The notes under the pieces were generated by a model. That model was not told the origin of the DNA and ran no database searches. It saw only the letters and a list, made by a program, of their open reading frames with translations. Positions 20,067 to 26,349 of a DNA stretch of 26,349 bases are shown here, piece after piece. Made by a program: the position numbers and the translations under genes. The DNA comes from Terfezia claveryi (taxonomy: Eukaryota; Ascomycota; Pezizomycetes; Pezizales; Pezizaceae), in assembly GCA_015179025.1 (NCBI GenBank), contig WHUX01000444.1, positions 1 through 26,349 of the forward strand. The letters are read 5' to 3'. Numbering within the stretch: the stretch's first letter is position 1; each line of letters opens with the position of its first letter.

Positions 20067-20738
20067 AATATCAGAGATGCTATCGTGGTATTTCCGGAGA
20101 TGATTCGGCGGTAGGCGACTTGGGAGTGCAACTGGGTTTGCCCGCACATATATCTGTAGAGCTCAGTTCTCGACGCCTTGTCTGCGGACGCTCGGCTTCA
20201 AACTTGTGGGTTACGAAGCTTCCCCTCATAGATAGAGCATGGCGGAGCTTCCCGGAATTGCTGATGTGCTGGCATAGGTATTTGTATGTAAGTAGATCAG
20301 ACCAGGGAACCTATTCTCTGATGACTGCGGAAGTGCCAGATCCACAAGGGCCACCAAACATGCAAACGTCTAATCCCCACCTCCTGCTACGTATGAATGG
20401 ATTTGAATTGTGAGGCTGCAGATTTCGGAATCACTATGACAGGTTTCAGCCCACAAAGTAGCAGCCAATAAACAAGGTCATACGCATCGACATATCCCTG
20501 TATGGTAGTTTTCTACCTGTAGTCCTCGAATCCAATTAAATCCCGGACCGGTCATGGCTTTAGACCGACTGCCAGTTGACTACCGGTACACCAAAAAAAC
20601 AAAAAAAAACAAATCCAATTGAACGGAGTACTGTATATAAGAGGGGTGAAGAAATTCCCCCTGAATTCCCTGTTTCCTGGATGGAACTGGCCTTCGTCAA
20701 CCAATCCAGACTTATTCAGTGTGATCTAGCCCGAGAGA
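20067..20738. other. Divergent intergenic region between GTPases A and C
   Basis: Shared 672-bp upstream region of two divergent GTPase genes. It holds an A-rich tract (20591-20612) and a TATATAAG sequence on the plus strand (20634-20641), about 98 bp before the start of GTPase C. No further element was recognised. Confidence 0.6.
20634..20641 (+). promoter_or_regulatory. TATA-like box upstream of GTPase C
   Basis: TATATAAG, 98 bp upstream of the ATG at 20739; a plausible core promoter position for a fungal gene. Confidence 0.45.
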
Positions 20739-21792
20739 ATGGAGACAAGTCCTGCCGAAAAGGTTATCTTAGTGACAGGAGTAACGGGAGCTGGTAAAAG
20801 CAGTTTTATCCAAACCATCACTGGCGATTCCAATGTAGTCATAGGGCACGGATTGCACAGTAGTAAGTTGATATAGTTGATATTTCCTCCGCAATAACAC
20901 TATAGTGCGGGTATTTTCATGGTGGAGCTAACAGAACCGGGAATTAGGTACGCAGGCAATTACCACATACCTGGCGGTGATTGAGGGAACACACTACCGG
21001 TTTCTAGATACCCCAGGGTTCAATGACACAGTCCGAAGTGAGATGGACGTTTTGCTTTGCATCACATCCTGGCTCTGTGACCTGTATTGCGCAAACATTC
21101 GGATCACCGGCATTGTCCACGTCCACCGAATTTCCGACGATCGTATCCAGGGCTCTAGCTTCAGAAACCTACGGATGCTTGAGGCGCTTTGTGGAGAAAC
21201 TTGCATGCCAAATGTCATTCTGATGACGACTCATTGGGATAAGGTTCCTACAGCATTAGGCCAGGAACGTGAGTCGGAACTCCGTTCAGGCTTTTGGAAC
21301 CAAATGATCCAGAAAGGTGCGCAAACTGCCAGGTTCGATGGATCTGCCACGAGTGGATGGAAGATTGCAGTATCATTGAAGAATTGCAGTCCAGTTGTAC
21401 TTGCCATTCAGGAGCAAATGATCGATCAGGGGAAAGTACTGTCAGAGACAGATGCGGGTCAGGTCGTGAATGAAGAATTGGTGAAGATTCAGAGAAGAAC
21501 CGAGATGGAACTACGCCATGTGCAAGAGACTCTGCAACTTCAAACCCAGAATAATGCTCAAGCGCAGGCAGACAGGGCTGAGTATGCGCGGGGCCTTGAA
21601 AAGGCTCTTCAGGATGCAAAAATGAATCAACAGGCGCTGCTAGCGCAAACGCAAAGAACCCGGGCAGAGTGGGAGGCGAGGTTTGCAAAGTTGTATAAAA
21701 AGTTGCTGGAGCAGGAAAAGAAAGGATTATGGAACTTTTTAACGGAAGTCGTTACAACGGGTCTCACTTTGGTTTTTGGTGGTAGTCGTTAA
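20739..21792 (+). CDS. GTPase C: intact AIG1-like GTPase with coiled coil
   Basis: Two exons, 20739-20862 and 20948-21792, joined across an 85-bp intron (20863-20947) with a GTAAGT donor, a CTAAC branch site in gctaac (20927-20932) and a TAG acceptor. The product is 322 aa. G1/P-loop is GVTGAGKS (residues 14-21), G3 is DTPGFNDT (62-69), and G4 is best matched by TTHWDKV (about 135-141). A GFWNQMIQKGAQTARFDG block follows, matching GFWHGM in GTPases A and B. Residues about 200-290 form a Gln/Glu-rich coiled coil. The tail (WNFLTEVVTTGLTLVFGG) is hydrophobic and could insert in a membrane; there is no CaaX box. It lacks the second intron of A and B. It would bind and hydrolyse GTP; partners and pathway are unknown. 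Uninterrupted in this sequence. Confidence 0.87.
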
Positions 21793-22864
21793 CAACATAT
21801 TGACCTTCGGCAGGATTTAGTGCGTCTGCGGGCAATCTTTCGTTTCCATTCTCGTGATTTTTTCATTCCTTCACCTCTATATTTTCATTTCCTTGGGGTG
21901 GCTCTCGCCAGCCGATGTTCCAGGGTAGCGAGGTATTAAAGCAATACAATGCATGCCCCTGTATTCAGGAACTATTTACTTGTAAGCCAGTAGATGATTA
22001 TCGCTTCTCCTCCATCCACGGAGCTGAACAGTGTTTGCCTCCATTCTAGTGTGATACAGGGTGCTATAGACTCTTATCAAGGTATGGAGTTCCACTGGCC
22101 CATTGTTTCTAACATATGTTGTGCATAGGTACGTCATAACTTTTATGTCTTTTGCAGTTTCTCTCAATCACTTTATCCATCACAAAAACGAGGGCCTGTA
22201 CATTAAATGGTAAATAAAGTATTACTTAAACCACTAGGGCGGGGCGTTTACAGAGCAGTGTGACGTGAATAATACAATGGAGATTCATAAGGCTAGAGAA
22301 ATAATCAATTAATTAATATAGGGGGCGGTATGCAATTTCCATCATTGATGTGCCTTGGTGTTTGCGACAGTTTCGATGTATAGAAGCCGATATCGATTAC
22401 CACAGGACTCATGTGAAGCATTCTGGGGGCTATCCTAGGTGTCTGAACGCAACTAGGGAAAATTCTTGGTGAACATTCGATTGGCACGCCGTAGGCGAAT
22501 CAGATGGATTGTGACAAGTCGATAGATATAGGTGCCGGCAGTAGAATTTACTATGAATCAGCAAAAACTATACGATACTTCTATGTTCTATCTTTTGAAC
22601 CTTCCCATGCCTGTACATAATCAGCATCATTTGGATTCAGGATCTCTACGAGGGTCTGATCGAGGCTAACTCAGGATAAAAAAATTATAAATAGGCCCAC
22701 GCCGAGGTGCTGGAGAAGAGTAGTCCTTCATGTGAACCTGGTTTTGCTACTACTGCTGCAAAGTGCTGCTCACAAATGGAGCCACGCCTGACCAGGTGTC
22801 TTTTCAGTGCACATAGTTTAAGTAGGTGTTGTGGTGAGGTGAATCGATGGAGCTTAAGTGGATA
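21793..22864. other. Intergenic region, nothing recognised
   Basis: Downstream of GTPase C. AT-rich, with no coding, RNA or repeat structure that I could support. Confidence 0.5.
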
Positions 22865-23401
22865 TGTTCTGGTCCGTTGCGGAATCCACCGGAATGGACC
22901 AGTCTATTCCACAACGGACCAGTCCATTACGGAATTGAAACTTTTACATAGTCCGTAATCATCTTCAACTCAACAAGCATACCTCCGAGCCCCAAACTTG
23001 AAGGTCCCAGCAGGTGATTTACCAGCAATTAAACTGAGATGGAAAGGCATTGTATGAATATGAACTGCGGAATGATGCACTGTATTTTATTGCTGGCAAA
23101 AATAATGATGGCAAACGAGTGGTTTTGGAGCATGATGTTTTTGATGTTATCGCACATGTTCATGATTGCATGCAGGAAAGCACAAGACCTATAATACTAT
23201 TACTTAATGACAGGTATCATGGAATTTCTCGCAGTGAAGTAGGAGGTTTGATTGAACAAGTAGAGGTTAGAGCTCTTGTTATGTATAAAATAAAAAACTC
23301 GATATTTACTCATTATGCCTTCATACATTGCCCAGAGTACACATATTTGCCATTCCGGAAAGGCCCTGCAATTCCTAAACTTCCGCAACGGACCAGAAAC
23401 A
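22865..23401 (+). mobile_element. Small Ginger-like DNA transposon remnant (537 bp)
   Basis: Ends are inverted repeats. The left end starts TGTT then CTGGTCCGTTGCGGAA; the right end, read inward, is the same with one extra T. The 18-bp core TTCTGGTCCGTTGCGGAA is perfect at 22867-22884 and, inverted, at 23381-23398. GATA flanks both sides (22861-22864 and 23402-23405), fitting a 4-bp target duplication. Further partial copies of the terminal motif occur inside the left end (22906-22921, inverted). The interior has an eroded integrase-like segment. TGT...ACA ends and 4-bp duplications are hallmarks of Ginger elements. Confidence 0.6.
23029..23290 (+). pseudogene. Eroded integrase N-terminal (zinc-binding) fragment
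   Basis: Open stretch with VVLEHDVFDVIAHVHDCM, then RYHGISRSEVGGLIEQ. This matches in pattern the HHCC-type N-terminal module that precedes the DDE core in integrase-derived transposases, where a His-x(3-7)-His pair and a later CxxC bind zinc. Here the second His region and both cysteines are gone and no DDE core follows, so it is a non-functional remnant. The open frame continues to 23481 across the transposon end, which has no meaning as a protein. Identification rests on remembered family patterns. Confidence 0.45.
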
Positions 23402-23704
23402 GATATATGCATACATCCATTTGGGGTATCTCTTCGAAAATTCCGTACTCATTACTTGGATATAGTACCTCGTGTATATAGTAGTACTACTAGACTAGTA
23501 GAGCAACAACGCTTTGGTCGTATTTCTTTTTTTTTTGCCGCACACAACATTCTCGCAGCGATTACGAGTCCCCTGGTCAGCAACCGCATACGCAAGAACA
23601 AACTTCGCAGGTGATTGGGGAGACACTTACCCAGATGGCCCATAAATAAATCACTAGCATCTTCCGAAATTATTTTACTAGGCTCGAGCACTGATATTGA
23701 TAGC
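23402..23704. other. Upstream region of GTPase B
   Basis: About 300 bp between the DNA transposon and the start of GTPase B. It includes a TATATAG motif near 23474 and a pure T run near 23527-23537. No gene seen. Confidence 0.5.
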
Positions 23705-24830
23705 ATGGACAAATTTGATTTTGCGAAGTGGCAGGAATGGAGCAAGCAGCCTCCAATCTTTATTGCCGTGATTGGGATGACAGGTGTGGGGAAAAGTACA
23801 TTTATAAGAAACCTCACGGAAGACGATGATGTCAAGATTGGAACGGGCTTGAACTCATGTTGGTACTCCTTCCCTTAATGTGTCGATGCAGTCCGCTACG
23901 TACTATATCCTCGCATAGTATACCAGGCTAATATAATAGCTATTACCGTAGGTACCAAGGATGTAAAGACAGCCAAAATGGTACATAGAGCTGCGGATGG
24001 ACAGTCCTATGATGTCTGCCTAGTGGATACCCCTGGTTTCGATGATACAGAGCTTTCAGATAGTGATATCCTCTCCACTCTGGCCAACTGGCTTTCTCTG
24101 CAGCACGAAAGAGCACTTAAGCTATCAGGATTGATCTATTTACACCGCATTACGGATGATCGTATGACGGGCAGTGCTGTGAGGAACCTAATCATGATGC
24201 GGAACCTCTGTGGAGAGGAGAATATGCAGAACGTGGTTCTAGTGACTACGAGATGGGAGACGGTGGTGAGCATCCCTCCAAACCTTTTGGTGCGTACCTC
24301 TTTGTTGATGTATCGTAGCACGATCACCATGTGGCTGAGGAAAATGAACATGGAGGATTGCTCGCCCCCGGCGGATTTTGGCATGGAATGATCCAACAAG
24401 GCGCAACATATACCCGGTATAATGGCACAACAGAAGCTGCAGCAGCCATCATCGATCGTCTAATACACCAGGCCCCAATTTATCTAGCAATTCAACAGGA
24501 GCTCAGCCAGGGAAAGAGTATCAACGAAACGGCGGCAGGTCAAGCGGTCTTCACTGAGATGGAAAAAAAGCCCTGGAGCTACAGCTAGCTGAAGAGGAGA
24601 TGCGCAGGGAGGCAGAGCGGGTGGCTGAACAGGCTGCAAGGTCTGCGGAATTGCTGGCCGAAGAGGGTCGTAGGCAGGCGGAATTGCTGGCTGCCGCACA
24701 GAGGGAGGCAGAAGCTATGCAGAGAATACAGGAAGAGGAAAGGCAAAAACTGCAGGAAAGCATTGCAGCAATGGAGGCTCAAGTTTCACAGAGGCGGAGG
24801 AGCCGGAGCCCCGACTGCGTAGTAATGTAG
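23705..24830 (+). pseudogene. GTPase B: AIG1-like GTPase with coiled coil and CaaX box
   Basis: Three exons: 23705-23858, 23952-24265 and 24340-24830; introns of 93 bp (phase 1, same site as in A and C) and 74 bp (phase 0). Start ATG gives MDKFDFAKWQEWSKQPPIF, then P-loop GMTGVGKSTFIRNL, G3 DTPGFDDTELSD, and G4 position TTRWE as in GTPase A. Exon 3 has APGGFWHGMIQQGATYTRYN, then an Ala/Glu/Arg-rich coiled coil (AERVAEQAARSAELLAEE), and ends RRRSRSPDCVVM: basic residues plus a CaaX box. An A7 run at 24563-24569 is one base short of the frame that continues into the coiled coil, so the given sequence stops early (KPWSYS). With the frame kept the protein would be about 319 aa, close to A and C. 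It is either a young pseudogene, a base-calling error, or relies on slippage. Confidence 0.8.
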
Positions 24831-25286
24831 ACTTGCTAGCAGTTTGGGTATACGGTATTGGTACTAGAGCCAGATACTGACGGGTAATCCAGAGCTGTCC
24901 GTAGCGACCGACATTTGGTGTGGAGGGGTGGGGGATCTACAGTGAGTAAGAGGGATATTGTGCTTAATTTTTTCGCCCGTTTCATCCTTGAAATATATTT
25001 TGTGTTTAGCAAATACGGGAGAATTTGTTGATTGGGAAATGAAATGTTTCGCGGGACACTGTGGCCCCTTTAAATGCCGGCAAACTTGTGTTTACAAAAA
25101 CAGTTCGATGTGCTTTCTAAGGATCTGTAACACCTACACCGTGGAAAGGAAACATTACTAGAATCCACTCCAAGGATCGGTCAGACACTTGTACATGTAG
25201 GGCGAGGTGAAGGATTGAATATGTCCGTATGGGCAGATTACAGTGCAGACAAAATTCGGAATCCAATCCGGACTCCAGGTGGCTAA
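24831..25286. other. Intergenic region, nothing recognised
   Basis: Between GTPase B and the copia 3' LTR. No gene, RNA or repeat recognised. Confidence 0.5.
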
Positions 25287-25557
25287 TGTACGAATATTGA
25301 GTTTACTTATGAAAAAAACGTAAGGATTATGAGATCTTAGGATATATGAACGTAGATATTGGGGATTGATCTGTAAGAGAGATGTATTGCTTGCTTGATC
25401 TATATCTCTGCTTTAAGGGTTCTAGCAGTCTATATATACATATCTCCTCCGTATTCACACATGCTTGTTATATGCCTTCTTATCCACATGCCTCTATGTC
25501 CATATGTTGTTGACGTACTCACATGGTTGCACATGTATTGGAAGAGTATTTCCTACA
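25287..25557 (-). repeat. Predicted 3' LTR of element 5 (271 bp)
   Basis: On the minus strand it begins TGTAGGAAATACTC directly after a purine run and ends GTACA, giving TGTA...TACA ends. A minus-strand TATATATAG lies near 25430. The second LTR is outside the window, so the inner end (25287) is set only by the terminal-repeat pattern. Confidence 0.55.
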
Positions 25558-25567
25558 CCCTCCTCTA
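25558..25567 (-). promoter_or_regulatory. Polypurine tract of element 5
   Basis: Minus-strand tagaggaggg between the end of pol and the predicted LTR start. Confidence 0.6.
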
Positions 25568-26349
25568 CTCTGCCAATCTCATCCACCGGTCTTGCCATTT
25601 TTTAATGGTAACCATGGGCGTAATCTTGGTAAGAATATCCACTGGATTTTCCTTGCCTGGGATAGTTGTTATGGCTAATTTTTCTGCTTGTACTTGTTGG
25701 CGTAGATAGTGGTATCGATGTTCAATATGCCTAGTTCGTCTTAAACAGTGGGAGGTATGAGCTAGGTTGAAGGTTCCTTCACTATCTGTTTTTACCATAG
25801 GTTTTAGTGATAATCCAAGTTCATCTAGGAGTTTGTGCCCAAGCTGCATCTTTGGCTCCTTCACATGCAGCAATATATTCTGCTTCGGTGATTGACAAGG
25901 ATACAGTATCCTGACGGTGACTGTACCATCCTACTGGTTGATCACCGAGAGTCATGAGTACTCCTGTTTGGGATCTCGCTTGTTCACTACCATAGGATGC
26001 ATCTGCATATATGACGAGGTGTAAATCCATAGGTTTGCATAGAATTAGTCCTAAATGCTTGGTATTCTGGAGATATTGGAGAATAGTTAAAGCAGCTCTA
26101 TAATTTGTTGTAGAAGGTTTAGATGCTCGCCGTCCAGAAGGTTGACATGGATAGATATCTCAGGCCTTGTCATTCTTGCAATATAAAGTAGTCCTCCTGT
26201 AAGTGCTTAATATTTCTTAGCATCTTCGAAATGGTCATTAGAGTCGCCGTATACTTCTGGATTAAGGGGTAAGGAATTTATTGTTGCAGTTCGCCATGGA
26301 GGAGGTATTTTGAGCCATTGTTCTTAAGTGCCTTTTGGGTCATTATGAC
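25565..26349 (-). pseudogene. pol: Element 5 pol remnant: RT end and RNase H
   Basis: C-terminal part of a Ty1/copia polyprotein. From right to left: the end of RT (LTGGLLYIARMTRPEIS, about 26150-26205), a NTKHLGLIL segment, then RNase H with YADASYG (about 25990-26015), SQTGVLMTLGDQPVGWYS, the catalytic SITEAEYIAACEGAKDAAW (about 25855-25895), RTRHIEHRYHYLRQQVQAEK and the terminal NPVDILTKITP. A frameshift lies near 25835-25850 (after AAWAQ), another near 26150, and a stop near 26205. The order and motifs are those of copia, not gypsy. Confidence 0.88.

Larger units (their letters stand above)
25287..26349 (-). mobile_element. Element 5: Ty1/copia element, 3' portion
   Basis: Reverse-oriented copia element entering from the right edge, with decayed pol, a purine tract and a 3' LTR. 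It is the only copia-type element seen; the 5' part lies outside the window. Confidence 0.82.

Noticed and set aside
20576..20797. Open frame upstream of and overlapping exon 1 of GTPase C
   Set aside because: Different frame from the P-loop and without recognisable features; the ATG at 20739 fits the paralogs.
23050..23481. 143-codon open frame as a complete gene
   Set aside because: It runs across the transposon end at 23401; only the part before 23290 resembles an integrase, and its zinc ligands are missing.

Overview
The window looks like a repeat-rich stretch of a filamentous fungal genome, most likely an ascomycete. The evidence is short (69-117 bp) GT-AG introns in the host genes, one with a CTAAC branch site, chromodomain-bearing Ty3/gypsy retroelements, and premature stops that are mostly C:G-to-T:A transitions. 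A species cannot be named from the sequence; a Pezizales-type, transposon-bloated genome is only a guess.

Positions 1-17421 are almost entirely LTR retrotransposons inserted into one another. Element 1 (plus; runs off the left edge; 3' LTR 3760-4334) abuts the middle of the integrase of element 2 (plus; 3' LTR 5668-6230). Element 2 abuts the middle of the integrase of element 3 (minus; 6231-10549). These three are related chromoviruses with decayed gag and pol. Beside the 5' end of element 3 sits element 4 (minus; 10550-17421), a complete copy of a different Ty3/gypsy lineage. Its 301-bp LTRs differ at two positions, it has a short target-site duplication, and its gag-pol is one reading frame broken only by a TGA between gag and protease and a TAA in the reverse transcriptase. 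Element 3 carries a textbook-looking -1 ribosomal frameshift site between gag and pol.

Positions 17422-25286 are host-like DNA holding three paralogous P-loop GTPase genes of AIG1/GIMAP-like type with C-terminal coiled coils. GTPase A (18913-20066, minus) and GTPase C (20739-21792, plus) are divergent; GTPase B (23705-24830, plus) lies downstream. C is intact. A and B each carry one apparent single-base deletion, which is either real decay or a base-calling error. A and B end in CaaX prenylation boxes preceded by basic residues (CVIQ, CVVM); C instead ends in a hydrophobic tail. This points to membrane-anchored GTPases with two alternative anchors. Between C and B lies a small 537-bp element with TGT...ACA inverted ends, a 4-bp duplication and an eroded integrase-like segment, matching the hallmarks of Ginger-type DNA transposons.

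Positions 25287-26349 hold the 3' part of a degenerate Ty1/copia element (minus): 3' LTR, polypurine tract, RNase H and the end of the reverse transcriptase, running off the right edge. No tRNA, rRNA or CRISPR array was seen.
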